Below, piece by piece: positions 8,538 through 17,898 of a DNA stretch of 64,000 nucleotides (positions within the stretch are counted from its first letter, which is position 1; the number at the start of each line of letters is the position of its first letter). The stretch covers positions 5,261,200-5,325,199 of the forward strand of contig OX639973.1 in assembly GCA_951828385.1 (NCBI GenBank). Direction: 5' to 3'. A model generated the notes under the pieces. That model ran no database searches. It was not told the origin of the DNA and saw only the letters and a list, made by a program, of their open reading frames with translations. This DNA is from an uncultured Poribacteria bacterium (lineage in GTDB: Bacteria > Poribacteria > WGA-4E > WGA-3G). The translations under genes were made by a program, and so were the position numbers.

Positions 8538-8564
8538 GGGAACAACAGATTTGTTGTTCCCTTT
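8538..8564 (+). terminator. Rho-independent terminator
   Basis: A perfect 10-bp stem, GGGAACAACA (8538-8547) and TGTTGTTCCC (8552-8561), with a 4-base loop and a short T run. It ends the RHH operon and faces the convergent AlbA_2 gene. Confidence 0.7.
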
Positions 8565-8633
8565 ACGCCGCGCCTGGAAAACCCACGGCATTTATCCATT
8601 ATCTTTAACGGAACAGCGTAACTGTTGTTCTGC

Positions 8634-9839
8634 TTACTTTGCGTGTATTATCGCTGATGCATACGTGTTATTAATTTCAAATTTCGGTTCTGGATGCCCC
8701 GCTTCTGCCAGCAACCTTCTCGCTATCCGTATCCCCACACCAAAACGTTGCACGAGTTCAAAAGTCCGCATCGCTTCCGCCAAATTAGGGTTTCGATAGT
8801 CAACAAACCCGGGCTTCCCAAAATTTTCAGCCGTTATACCACCAAATACACCACCCGGACTTAAAACTTCAATCCGATCGTTGTACCAATACACATGAAC
8901 CGGGGCATTCGTGCCTTCGTAAGTCCTGTGCATAATAGCATTTCGGGTGATCTGTTGCACCGCTTCTATGGGATAAAGTGCTGTCCGTTTTTCAATGGGA
9001 CCGGATATAATATCAACTGCGATGCGGTTATGGGCTATCAGTTTATCGTCTAAACGGCGGATCTGGTCAGAAATCGCCCCGCGTACTGCAAGATTGTCAA
9101 CAATATCATCCGTGAGTTCGTCCCCATCAACTCTGAGGAATTGCACATAAGCCCCGGGTAGGAAATCCTGTGGGTTCTTTCCAAGCGTGAGGATTCCGAG
9201 TACAGTTGCTGTCGGATCATCTGCAGCAGCGATCATCTTTGTGGCTGCGAGCTGTTCATTCAAACTCCGATCATTGGCATCCAATATTTCCGCAGAAAAC
9301 GCTTTCGGTAGGTATTCATAACTAAACAAAGCCAAGTTAAGGTCGGAAATCTGACTTGACAGGACAGGATAGAGGTCAAACGGACGCTCTAAATATCGCC
9401 GTTTTTCATTGAGCATCCGCTCATCTTGTGCTGTGGCGGTATCTCGACGCGGCCCTGTTCGGATATGAACCGCCCCTCTGCATCGGACGGGCGGTGAGTC
9501 GCTCGGTTCCACTTTAACTACTGCTACTTCCTTACCTTGTAGCCTCCGCTTTTCTACCGTCAGTGACGGTGGAGGCACAATGTTTCCGTCTGTTTTCATA
9601 TCGGCTAACTGACGCAACAATTCATCCGTAATTGGTGTGGTGCCGAGAGTTATGTCGTCTTTCACACCTACAAGAATAAGTCCCGGTTTTCTATGGTCTG
9701 GTAGATCATTGGCAAAGGCGCAGATCGCCTCCCTGATTCTTTCTCGGGCACTGCCGGACAAAGACTCCTTAAACTCAACGGCATCAGATTCCCCAGTTTC
9801 GATGATTTGTAGTAGTTCTTTATCTGTAAAATTCGACAT
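8634..9839 (-). CDS. AlbA_2 (Schlafen-like) and HATPase domain protein
   Basis: A 401-residue protein. The first 130 residues form an AlbA_2/Schlafen-type domain (GESDAVEFKESLS, then LILVGVKDD), a divergent nucleic-acid or ATP-binding fold. The C-terminal third has a GHKL-type HATPase_c_4 pattern (QITRNAIMHRTYEG, DRIEVLSPGG, RFGVGIRIARRLL). Proteins with this order are often annotated as transcriptional regulators or RecG-like helicases but carry no helicase motifs; some are linked to phage defence. ATG 9839 has an AGGTGG site about 9 bases upstream. It stands alone on the minus strand. The biological role is unknown. Confidence 0.8.
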   Translation of the reverse strand: MSNFTDKELLQIIETGESDAVEFKESLSGSARERIREAICAFANDLPDHRKPGLILVGVKDDITLGTTPITDELLRQLADMKTDGNIVPPPSLTVEKRRLQGKEVAVVKVEPSDSPPVRCRGAVHIRTGPRRDTATAQDERMLNEKRRYLERPFDLYPVLSSQISDLNLALFSYEYLPKAFSAEILDANDRSLNEQLAATKMIAAADDPTATVLGILTLGKNPQDFLPGAYVQFLRVDGDELTDDIVDNLAVRGAISDQIRRLDDKLIAHNRIAVDIISGPIEKRTALYPIEAVQQITRNAIMHRTYEGTNAPVHVYWYNDRIEVLSPGGVFGGITAENFGKPGFVDYRNPNLAEAMRTFELVQRFGVGIRIARRLLAEAGHPEPKFEINNTYASAIIHAK

Positions 9840-9974
9840 CAGGATATCCACCTAATTGGGTAAAATCGAAAAGTCTACAATAAGTATACAGAGGGCGTTT
9901 GGGTTTGTCAAGGTGTTGTGCAGATTCTCTGTCCTACGAAACTCAACGGACGCATTACTTAAACATACCCTAAA

Positions 9975-11675
9975 TCAATATAACACATGCACCCGATTCT
10001 TTCCGCGCACCGTCTCATCTGGCAACGCTATCGGCACTTCAACGACAACAATGAACGCGCCATCGGCACTCATCGCAAGCGTATCATAAGGCAGTTGTCC
10101 CTCTGTTCGGTAGGTGTAGAGATACTTCGCCAAGCCACTACCTTCCGCTGTCAAATCGAACACCGACACGCCGTGAAGGCTCTCGTTCGGATCTTGTGTA
10201 CGCTTGGAGACAGACAACACAGCATAGCGATCCTTTTTGTCAATTCGCAAGCCTTGCGGCATATTTTCAAGTTGCCACTGCCAGATTTTTTCGCCAGACC
10301 ACGAATAGGCGAACAAGGTCATCCCGTTTGGATGTGCCGCCGAAGGACGCTGTGCACCTTTTCGGAGATGATAGGGGATGTAGGTGTCGCCAGTGATGAA
10401 GAGAGCGGCAGCGTCCGTTGCTCCGATCGTACCAGAAGTCGCAACAATAGGAATACCACTCACCTCCAGAGGCGTGGTCAAGTTTTCCTGCCATATCGGT
10501 GCTGGCGCATTGACATCAAAGATGAACGCACGTCCGTCGTCTGTTGTTACATTGATGAATTTGCCATCCGGGGAGATGCTCACACCGCGCCAAAACGTGA
10601 CCTGTGGAAAATACTCGCGCAGCGGTTCGATATCCGCATGCCACTTTTCTGTTCCTTCTCCTATGTTAAGGACAACGAGTTTGCCATTACCGGCACCGTT
10701 TTCATCGGTCGAACTCCCTTGTAAGTTATGCCCACTGTCTGTTACGAGCCCAAGGGTCTTTCCATCAGCACTTACGTCAAACCAGCGTATTATCTTTGAA
10801 GTCGCGCTGTCGCGGGGCCATTTCCAAATGACATCCCCCGTTTCGCTGTCAAACCTATAAAGTTGGGACATCTTACGCGGTGTATCGTTTTCTGTCCATG
10901 AGTGCACGTTCGCGACCAGAAGGTCGCCATTAGCCAATGTTCGCATACACGCTGGGCCGGGGTAGCTAACCCACGCATAGACGCTATCAGGATTGCTCGG
11001 TGTGGAGGTTTCGATGTCATCGGCAGTGCGATATTTCCAGCGGAGTGTCGATTCAGAGGCTGCGAAATTATAGCAGTAGATGAATCCGTCTGCTGCCTGC
11101 TCGCCGATATAGAGTAGCGAATTATCTGGACTGAACGCCATCCTTCTGACATAGCCTTCCGAGATTCGAGTTTTCCAAAGCGTTTTGCCTGAGAGCGTTT
11201 GGAGAACTGCGAGGTGTCCACTATCAGTCGCAACCGCCAATTTATGTGTATAAGGTGCTTTTCCATGTCCTAAGGCAATCGCGGTCGGTTTCGCAGGTTG
11301 ACGCAGGTTTTCCATTAGCGATAAAAGACCGTCTAATTCAACGGTGCGGATGAGGTACGACACCGGCTTCAGCGGCGCAGTTGCTGTGGTTAGGTGATCG
11401 TTCAGGCGAAATTGGTAATCTTGATTCGGTTGCCATGTGAATTGCAGTAGCACCCGGTGGGTATCAAGTTGCTGGATTGTGGGGATTTCGGCTAATGCGT
11501 GTGCCGTGCCGTCAAACACCGTCGCGACACTGATTTTGTCCGAGATACCTTCTTTGTGTTCAGTTTCAATGACTACGCCCGTCCGAACCCAAGTGACGCT
11601 CATGTCGGCTGTCGCAATGCTAATGGGTAAAATGACAAACAGGCAAAGTAGACTCAAAAATCGAATTCGCTTCAT
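9975..11675 (-). CDS. Secreted PQQ/BamB-like beta-propeller protein
   Basis: A 566-residue exported protein. An N-terminal signal peptide (MKRIRFLSLLCLFVILP) ends around ATADMS. The body has repeated motifs of the PQQ-like propeller type (GKTLWKTRI, TGDVIWKWP, GEKIWQWQ) mixed with WD40-like SPDN/SPDG turns. No quinone-binding or dehydrogenase residues can be assigned, so an enzyme function is not supported. An AAGGA site precedes ATG 11675. It lies 100 bases downstream of the large envelope protein on the same strand. It probably works in the cell envelope as a binding scaffold. Confidence 0.78.
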   Translation of the reverse strand: MKRIRFLSLLCLFVILPISIATADMSVTWVRTGVVIETEHKEGISDKISVATVFDGTAHALAEIPTIQQLDTHRVLLQFTWQPNQDYQFRLNDHLTTATAPLKPVSYLIRTVELDGLLSLMENLRQPAKPTAIALGHGKAPYTHKLAVATDSGHLAVLQTLSGKTLWKTRISEGYVRRMAFSPDNSLLYIGEQAADGFIYCYNFAASESTLRWKYRTADDIETSTPSNPDSVYAWVSYPGPACMRTLANGDLLVANVHSWTENDTPRKMSQLYRFDSETGDVIWKWPRDSATSKIIRWFDVSADGKTLGLVTDSGHNLQGSSTDENGAGNGKLVVLNIGEGTEKWHADIEPLREYFPQVTFWRGVSISPDGKFINVTTDDGRAFIFDVNAPAPIWQENLTTPLEVSGIPIVATSGTIGATDAAALFITGDTYIPYHLRKGAQRPSAAHPNGMTLFAYSWSGEKIWQWQLENMPQGLRIDKKDRYAVLSVSKRTQDPNESLHGVSVFDLTAEGSGLAKYLYTYRTEGQLPYDTLAMSADGAFIVVVEVPIALPDETVRGKNRVHVLY

Positions 11676-11775
11676 TAGTTATGTTTCCTTAAGTTGTCTG
11701 TATCGCAGAACTTTAAAGTTTTTTGTGCGTTGCCCAGTATGCATAGAGAATCGCACTCACCATGCAGGACGATAG

Positions 11776-13695
11776 CTAATCCGCCACGCGCCAGAGTCCG
11801 CGTCCTAATTTCGCACCGAGAAGCACACCGATAAACGTATAGGCGAACCCTTCTATCAGGATTCGGAGGACAATATACCAATCGGCATAGAAAAGCCGGT
11901 AAAACAATATAGAGAGTTGGAAATCGACATAGACAGCGATCGCATCACAGAGTCCCAGCACCACTGCCCACGCCAATATATTGCGTCCTCGTACAAATAG
12001 AAATCCTGTTTCCAGTAGAAGGACACTTGTGCCAGTGTAGACAATCGCCATCGGTGTGAAAAGACCGAACGTAACACCGCTAAGAAGTAGACGCACTGCC
12101 GAGACAAGCAAGATGACACCGCTGCCTTTACCCTGCCGCGTTGCTGCCTCTGGATCCCCGCTAATATAAATTAACAGTGCCGTTAGCAAAGCGTAATAGA
12201 GCGTCTCATTGATCAAACCGGTCAGCAGCACAGAAATCGGACCGAGGACAGCGCGAATTAAATTGAGGAACAGCGTCGATGGCACCATGACACCTACAAA
12301 AATTGTCGTGCCGAATAGTGCGATAACAATGATCTGTTTTGTTGTGAATCCCGCAAAAATTCGCTCATGAAACCGTAGTACGACTGCGAAACCGATACTA
12401 CTGCCGATGATTGCCAACAGACTGATAAGCAGTGCCTGTTGGTTCGGAACAATCAGGTGTAATGGACGTTTTTCGCGAAGAATCGTCGCATCGCTTCCCC
12501 AAACTTTCACTGTAATGTCCCGTGCGTACGCCCCAGGGATTGCCTGTTCTGGTTGGTTTCCCTGCTCTATATACATTGGGTGAAAATAGATAGGGAGTGG
12601 AATTTTTGTAACCGTGCCTCCGGGTAGACTGGCGAACGCTACACTCCGATTCGTCCCCCCATTCGCTGTCGCTGGTGGCGCGAGAAATGGAATCGTTTCA
12701 CCACTCTTCGTATCTGTGTTAATTGATGATACGACTACATGGACCGTCTCTTCACCCGCATTGCGGAGCCGCACGGTCTGATAAGTGATCGGTTCATACG
12801 CATTGGTCTGTGACGTTCCGAGCCATCTGAATAGTGGACGTGCATAGTAGATGGTATCTTCGCGTTGTTTACGGTCTACCATACCCATCGCATCCGTAGG
12901 CATCTTGATTGATTCTATAGAAAGGCGTTCGGCAATCTCTGAAATAGTTGTCAATTGAAGCTGCACCGTCGCCTGCTGCTCCCATGTCTGTCCACTGTCT
13001 GTTATGAAGCGGACAGTACCTGAAATTTCTTGACCCTCTGTTGGGTCTACTTCGGATGTCCTCAGAACCAACTCGCGGTACCAGACTTCCGATGCAATAT
13101 TAAGCCTGCCAGTGGTAGAAAGACAAGTTTCTTTGTTGATTATCTCACTTTTCCAATCTGTCGGCAGGTGAACGACACTCAGCGTTTCCGGAAGACAGAG
13201 TTTGAGATCAAAGGTCGTTGGCACATTCCCATTTGTAACGAGAACCGTAGCTGCCATTTCGCTGCCGTCCAGAACGAGTGCTTTCTGCTCGCTTTCTGAC
13301 GCATTTTTCAGATCTGACTGTTGCGCAGCACCATACGGAATAGCAATCTCTAAATTTCCCTGTGTGTATACGTGTGGCACCGTTACCGTTTCAGTATCAA
13401 CATTTCCTGTGGACAAAGTCGCCTCAAATCTGTAAGTCTCCCCCGCACGCCATTCAAAATACAGCGACTCTATCTGCCGAGGCGGGACCGGAAAATCGAG
13501 TTGTGCAACCCTCACGCCATTTGCATTAAAAGCACTCAGACGCTCCACCGGTGCCTCTGTACTGAATTGCACCTTTGCCCCTAAAGAGAAGAACGTCACC
13601 TTCCATGAAAACGGTTCTTCTTTCGGAGTTGCGGCACAACTGATTAGGAAAACGAGCAGTGGCATGCACCAGACTGCTTTTTTTGTTCCTGTCAT
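11776..13695 (-). CDS. Lipoprotein with large exported domain and C-terminal membrane domain
   Basis: A 639-residue protein of unknown family with an odd layout. It begins with a lipoprotein-like signal (VFLISC at about Cys20), continues with roughly 390 residues of beta-rich exported sequence, and ends with a membrane domain of about six helices from residue 400 on (starting QQALLISLLAIIGSSIGF). The membrane part faintly recalls ECF transporter S-components such as YkoE (FGLFTPMAIVY), but this is only a resemblance. The following gene encodes a secreted propeller on the same strand, so the two may act together at the envelope. Confidence 0.65.
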   Translation of the reverse strand: MTGTKKAVWCMPLLVFLISCAATPKEEPFSWKVTFFSLGAKVQFSTEAPVERLSAFNANGVRVAQLDFPVPPRQIESLYFEWRAGETYRFEATLSTGNVDTETVTVPHVYTQGNLEIAIPYGAAQQSDLKNASESEQKALVLDGSEMAATVLVTNGNVPTTFDLKLCLPETLSVVHLPTDWKSEIINKETCLSTTGRLNIASEVWYRELVLRTSEVDPTEGQEISGTVRFITDSGQTWEQQATVQLQLTTISEIAERLSIESIKMPTDAMGMVDRKQREDTIYYARPLFRWLGTSQTNAYEPITYQTVRLRNAGEETVHVVVSSINTDTKSGETIPFLAPPATANGGTNRSVAFASLPGGTVTKIPLPIYFHPMYIEQGNQPEQAIPGAYARDITVKVWGSDATILREKRPLHLIVPNQQALLISLLAIIGSSIGFAVVLRFHERIFAGFTTKQIIVIALFGTTIFVGVMVPSTLFLNLIRAVLGPISVLLTGLINETLYYALLTALLIYISGDPEAATRQGKGSGVILLVSAVRLLLSGVTFGLFTPMAIVYTGTSVLLLETGFLFVRGRNILAWAVVLGLCDAIAVYVDFQLSILFYRLFYADWYIVLRILIEGFAYTFIGVLLGAKLGRGLWRVAD

Positions 13696-13701
13696 TTTTT
13701 C

Positions 13702-13785
13702 CCCAGGCCAGTAGGTGCGGTTTGATGAAGTTTAAGTATTTAAATTCGGTAACCCCAGGTCCGGTAGGTGCGGTTTGATGAAGTT
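13702..13785. repeat. Two CCCAGG-GGTAGGTGCGGTTT repeat units in a 318-bp gene-free stretch
   Basis: Between 13696 and 14013 there is no convincing gene. Two copies of CCCAGG(C/T)C(A/C)(G)GTAGGTGCGG, each followed by TTTGATGAAGTTTAAG, lie at about 13703 and 13750. The same core recurs at 36.1 and 49.1 kb. Around 13876 a short inverted repeat (GTGCGATTCATCGCAC) is also present. These look like members of a dispersed palindromic family. Confidence 0.7.
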
Positions 13786-14013
13786 TAAGAAAATATTTCG
13801 GTAATAAATGGGCAATAATGCACTTCGCATTTGGGTGAGTACACCGTAAAATTGCCCTACTACAAACAGACGGGCTCGTAGTAGTGCGATTCATCGCACG
13901 TTCCCATATTACCGAATTAAAAAATTAATCTTCATGGAACCGCACCGGACTGCCCCAAGAAATTACCGGATCATTTTTTGAATCTTCATCAAACCGCGCC
14001 CGCGAATGCTAAA

Positions 14014-15357
14014 TTAAAGTGCTTGCCCTATCAGCACAAGGTCAAGGATATTGACGACTTCGTCTCCATTGACATCGGCGATGATTCCAGGTCCCTGATC
14101 ACCTAAGAACCGAGTCGCGATGACCAGATCCGAAACATTGACAATCCCGTCGTTGTTGAGATCTTCTCGGCGCGAGATCACTTGTGCGAACGCAAGAATA
14201 GACGCACCGGGACCAACATGATACGTTTGTAGAAGAGACGCATCTATGACATCCATGACGCGAACATAATCCTGTCCACCGCCTCCCCAGTCAGGTTGCG
14301 TGATATAGAGACTGCCATCCGGGGCAAAAGTCAAACCACCACTGACAGAGGCATCTGGATCGTTACTGAAGTTGGTAATTGTGTCGTCATCGTCACGGAC
14401 CCAGTCTTGTCCTGCGATATCATAGATGAGCAAACCCGGTTTTTGCCAACTGCCTTGGATAAACAACTGTTTTTCTGAATTGAGAGCGAAGGAGCCAGGG
14501 GTCAGTTTGAGTTTAACCGTCTTGACAATCTCATCGGTAGCCGCGTCAATCAGAACGAGATGCCCCAAGATGTCATTGTAGTTACCCGTCGTTTTGACAA
14601 TGACAGTGGATTCGCCATCGCTGATGATTCCACTTGCGTTTGTTGGCACCGGTATTGACTTCAGAATGATGTCTGTCTCCGTATCAATCACTGTGACTCT
14701 ACTTTCGTAATAGATGGTTTTCCGTTCAACCGGATCGTACTCCCATGCAGGATTTGAGACGTAGGCTTTGCCGTTGAGAAGCGTTATGCCGGTCGGTTTG
14801 TTGAAAGCACCTGTGAGGACCTTCGTCACATTGCGATTCGGAATGTCAATGACATGCACCTCATGTGTCGCTGCACAAGTAACGTACATCTTGTTTTCGT
14901 TGATAACGGCGACCTGTTGAGGGGATGCCCCGGTTTGAATGGGGATTTCGCCAACTATTTCCCGTTGTTCCAAGTTGATAATCAAAATATTGTCGCCGGA
15001 ACTTTCAGCACCAGTAACAGGCAAGTTAAAAGTGGGGATATAAGCGAGATGACCGCGAATGGAAAGACCAACCGCGCGCCTCCGGTTAATTGGGACTGTA
15101 CCGATACTGATGATCTCATTATCAACTGCCCTTTTTTCATTCGGTTCCGCCAAATCAATAAGTGAGAGTGAAGCAGTGATGCCCAAGTCGGGATGCGTGA
15201 GGGCATTTATGACAACCGCAAGGTCTTGAACTTCCGTTTGTCCAAAGGCTGGACTCATGAGGAGTGTGAAGAGAATCGCACCTATAAGTAGGTACGAGTG
15301 CCATTTGTAGGATTTTGACAACGAGAATTGCCGCCAAGTGAAAAAAAATGTGTTCAT
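14014..15357 (-). CDS. Secreted YVTN-type propeller with C-terminal dockerin
   Basis: A 447-residue exported protein. An N-terminal hydrophobic segment (HSYLLIGAILFTLLMSPAFG) serves as signal peptide. The middle is a YncE/YVTN-like seven-blade propeller (VHVIDIPNRNVTKVL, VTVIDTETDIIL). The last 50 residues hold two dockerin type I calcium loops (DLNNDGIVNVSDL and DVNGDEVVNILDL). ATG 15357 follows a perfect ACGGAGG site. Upstream lie a terminator and a cobalamin riboswitch on the same strand, so expression should fall when cobalamin is plentiful. A role in corrinoid or cobalt capture at the surface is therefore inferred. The dockerin suggests docking to a cohesin elsewhere. Confidence 0.85.
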   Translation of the reverse strand: MNTFFFTWRQFSLSKSYKWHSYLLIGAILFTLLMSPAFGQTEVQDLAVVINALTHPDLGITASLSLIDLAEPNEKRAVDNEIISIGTVPINRRRAVGLSIRGHLAYIPTFNLPVTGAESSGDNILIINLEQREIVGEIPIQTGASPQQVAVINENKMYVTCAATHEVHVIDIPNRNVTKVLTGAFNKPTGITLLNGKAYVSNPAWEYDPVERKTIYYESRVTVIDTETDIILKSIPVPTNASGIISDGESTVIVKTTGNYNDILGHLVLIDAATDEIVKTVKLKLTPGSFALNSEKQLFIQGSWQKPGLLIYDIAGQDWVRDDDDTITNFSNDPDASVSGGLTFAPDGSLYITQPDWGGGGQDYVRVMDVIDASLLQTYHVGPGASILAFAQVISRREDLNNDGIVNVSDLVIATRFLGDQGPGIIADVNGDEVVNILDLVLIGQAL

Positions 15358-15380
15358 TAAAACCTCCGTTTGAATGAAAC

Positions 15381-15412
15381 AAAAAACCCCTGCTTCATCG
15401 GGAAGACAGGGG
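15381..15412 (-). terminator. Terminator, probable riboswitch expression platform
   Basis: On the minus strand CCCCTG (15412-15407) pairs with CAGGGG (15392-15387), with extra pairing inside, and is followed by six T. It lies between the cobalamin aptamer and the propeller-dockerin start, as expected for control by early termination. Confidence 0.75.
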
Positions 15413-15544
15413 ATGCGGCGACACTCCATATACGTTGATCCTGCAATTGCGTCCGAAAATTTCATACCTGAATCGGGACTTCTATATTTAATCTAACAGG
15501 ATACTGCTGTGCGCTGTTCCACCGCTTTCCCGCGAAAGCAGATG

Positions 15545-15757
15545 CGTGAAACACGATCCAGGCAGGTCTCCTGACTTCCGATCTTTTGGTGTAGTTTCCA
15601 AGCCAAAACTTGTCCTACACATCCCGCTGGACCTTCCCATCAATAAATTGACAGTGGTTTTTTCAACGGATACTTACGATCGTTCACAGTGGCGGGGCCG
15701 TGGCGGTTTTTCACCGCGCTTCCCTATTCTCCGTAATTCGGCACCTGAACCGTTAAT
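15545..15757 (-). ncRNA. Cobalamin riboswitch
   Basis: The minus strand shows the conserved aptamer parts in order: an ACGGTTCAGGTGCC start (about 15757), GGGAAGCGCGGTGAAAAACC followed by the CCGCCACGG and CCCCGCCACTGTGA blocks, GATGGGAAGG, and the B12 box AGTCAGGAGACCTGCC (about 15574-15559). Spacing and order fit the Cobalamin family. The next gene is the propeller-dockerin protein at 15357, about 190 bases on, with a terminator between. Confidence 0.95.
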
Positions 15758-15778
15758 GTATTCAAATGTAATGCATAT

Positions 15779-15807
15779 ATTATATCACATTGCCACATTT
15801 TTTGCAA
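15779..15807 (-). promoter_or_regulatory. Sigma-70 promoter of the riboswitch transcript
   Basis: On the minus strand TTGCAA (15807-15802), a 17-base spacer and a perfect TATAAT (15784-15779). The start would fall about 10-15 bases before the aptamer. Confidence 0.75.
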
Positions 15808-15901
15808 ATTTTTTCTGAGTGAAGGTCTATCGTTATACTTGACTGACAGGCAAATAGTTTATACTCTATCGCACGTAAGACTTATATTGCTAATCCGATC
15901 G

Positions 15902-15937
15902 AAAAAAGGGACCTGACCACCGAGGTGGTTAGGTCCC
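15902..15937 (-). terminator. Strong Rho-independent terminator
   Basis: A 14-bp stem, GGGACCTAACCACC against GGTGGTCAGGTCCC with one G-T pair, followed by six T on the minus strand (15907-15902). It ends the cupredoxin-like lipoprotein gene, 16 bases after its stop. Confidence 0.9.
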
Positions 15938-15952
15938 AAAAACCATCAAAGG

Positions 15953-16822
15953 CTATTCACTTGGTGGCGGATGAACAAGAAATATGCCAGCCGTGGGGCC
16001 ATCATCACAGCCATAGCCTAAAGCTCCAGTTGCTGGTCCAAAAACATCAGATAGAACAATATCGATTGTGTCTCCGGCTGGGATAGTGATGAAATGCCCT
16101 CCCCAATGTAGGGTATGGTCAGTTGCGTCATCATTATAAATTTGTATAGACTCTCCGTGCTCCATCTCCATAACAAGCGGGTCAGGGGTACAGCCGCTAA
16201 TGTTTAAAAGATCGACATTCACAGCTGCCGCAAGCATCGCCTCCCACCATCGCTCGAACTCTTCATCTGTCGCATCTTCCGACGGGAAAATTAAAAGTGG
16301 ATTAATTGGTGGTGGCTCAACTTGTGGAGCAACATAGAATATGCCAACCGCGGGCCAGACACCATCACATACATAGTTGTAAGCTCCTGGGTTTACTATA
16401 CCCTCTTCTCCAGTCTCAAGAAAATCAGATATAACAATATTGATTGTTTCAAAGGCTGGGACAGTGATACTATTCCCTCCGCGAGTTAGGGTGTGGTCAG
16501 TTGCGTCATCATTATAAATCTGTATAGACTCTCCGTTCTCCACCTCAATAACAAGCGGGTCAGGGGTACAGCCGGTAATGTTTAAAAGATCGACATTTAC
16601 AGCTGCTGCCCTCACCGCCTCCCACCATCGATTTCTCTCTTCATCTGTCCAATCTTCCTCCGGCCAATCTAAAAGTAGATCAATTGCTGGTGTAACTTCT
16701 TCCGTCGGATCAGGCATTACGGTTTTCCCAACTGTCATTGCCCGATCACACCCAGCAACAACTACAACAATAAGGACGATGGTAAGTATAGCCAGTCTTG
16801 CTACTCTTTCTGTTACTTTCAA
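15953..16822 (-). CDS. Lipoprotein with two tandem cupredoxin-like domains
   Basis: A 289-residue lipoprotein with a TTG start after an AGGAGGAG site (8-base spacing) and a lipobox ending VVVAGC. The body is two copies of about 115 residues, each with WWEA, NVDLLNI(T/S)GCTPDPLV, ESIQIYNDDATDHTL and a late YxCD/YGCDDG. The strands around DHTL and the late Cys recall small blue-copper proteins. A His (DHT) and a Cys are there, but the second His and Met after the Cys are missing, so copper binding is doubtful. The high identity between copies points to recent duplication. It has its own strong terminator. Confidence 0.75.
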   Translation of the reverse strand: MKVTERVARLAILTIVLIVVVVAGCDRAMTVGKTVMPDPTEEVTPAIDLLLDWPEEDWTDEERNRWWEAVRAAAVNVDLLNITGCTPDPLVIEVENGESIQIYNDDATDHTLTRGGNSITVPAFETINIVISDFLETGEEGIVNPGAYNYVCDGVWPAVGIFYVAPQVEPPPINPLLIFPSEDATDEEFERWWEAMLAAAVNVDLLNISGCTPDPLVMEMEHGESIQIYNDDATDHTLHWGGHFITIPAGDTIDIVLSDVFGPATGALGYGCDDGPTAGIFLVHPPPSE

Positions 16823-17374
16823 GGCTCTCTCCTCCTGCTATTTTTATAGAACTTAGTCTTATTTCCTAGAGGGTATTAACCACATAATGATGCGACAGTC
16901 CCTCTAAACTGGGCAGCATCACAACTAATTTTAGAGACTCACATACTTGACCAAAAGGTGTCAAGAAAAATATGCGATCTTCTGTTGACTTATTTTTCTC
17001 CTTTTTTGTAACTGAAAACGTGAGTTTGATAAAAACACCATACCTATGTTATCACAATATTATTAAAGACACATTTTTTTGGCAAAACGTTACATCGCGT
17101 GAAAAAAATATTTTGTCAGGCAATAATTTACAACTGTAGAAGGTTCGCGGATTCTGATTCTCCGCCGCGACTCCCTCCGAAAATCGAGGAAATCACGAAA
17201 ACTATGGTAGATTTTGGAATTACTGATCCACTCTGCACCAGCGAGATTAGGAAACCTCACCCACCGGGGGTAAAAGTGTTTACTTATTTTTATCTTTCAC
17301 CCTATATCACATCGCTCTGTTTTTTTATCAATGGTTGGAAAATACTAACAAGAAAATTTTTCTACCATAAAAAT

Positions 17375-17403
17375 TTGACAACACAGATTTGATATGGTAT
17401 CAT
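17375..17403 (+). promoter_or_regulatory. Consensus promoter with no following gene
   Basis: TTGACA at 17375-17380, a 17-base spacer and TATCAT at 17398-17403. The next protein gene is almost 500 bases away and a terminator intervenes, so it probably drives a non-coding RNA. Confidence 0.65.
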
Positions 17404-17409
17404 TAATAT

Positions 17410-17675
17410 TAATATCTGAAGTTTGGCACGGATAAATCCAAATATTTGGCGGTTGTTAACCGTTATTGAAAAGTGAGAAAAATGACCTTTGTAGATTCAC
17501 ACTCCAGCTTGCATAGCGTATCCAACCATTGGCATTGGTGGTGTTCCAATTGCTTGCGGGGGAGTGTGCGCTCAAACGGATAACTAAAAAAGATATCAAA
17601 AATCGTCGTTTTTTATTTTTAAGTCCTGTTGAAGCCTTATGCACACGAATCCGAGTGGCATAAGGTGTTTTTTTT
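17410..17675 (+). ncRNA. Candidate free-standing structured RNA
   Basis: The 1,076 bases between 16823 and 17898 hold no convincing gene. A consensus promoter at 17375 and a terminator at 17635-17675 (CCTTATGC/GCATAAGG stem plus eight T) bracket about 265 bases. Inside are a small hairpin CGGTT-GTT-AACCG (17452-17464) and a long-range stem CACACTCC (17498-17505) with GGAGTGTG (17561-17568) enclosing 55 bases. The size and a large irregular hairpin recall 6S RNA, but I could not match a family. It could also be a leader of hisI, though the terminator argues against that. Confidence 0.5.
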
Positions 17676-17898
17676 GCAAAGTGCACAGATTGACCTATAG
17701 TATTGGCTGTAGACAGGAATTCTGATTCCTGACGCTTGCTGAAGGATTCCTCAAAAGTAAATCCCAAGCATGTAGCTCATAATGAAATTATGCCTTAAAT
17801 GGCATAATTTGTCTTTGTTTTACATTTGGAGAGCGGATTCGAGAGAGAAACGCTAAATCCCTAACCTACAATAGTTAACCGCAAGGAAAATTTAAAAA

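Noticed and set aside
17099-17767. Two short frames in the 17.1-17.8 kb gap
   Set aside because: No ribosome site, composition unlike the neighbours, no family resemblance; one overlaps the candidate RNA.
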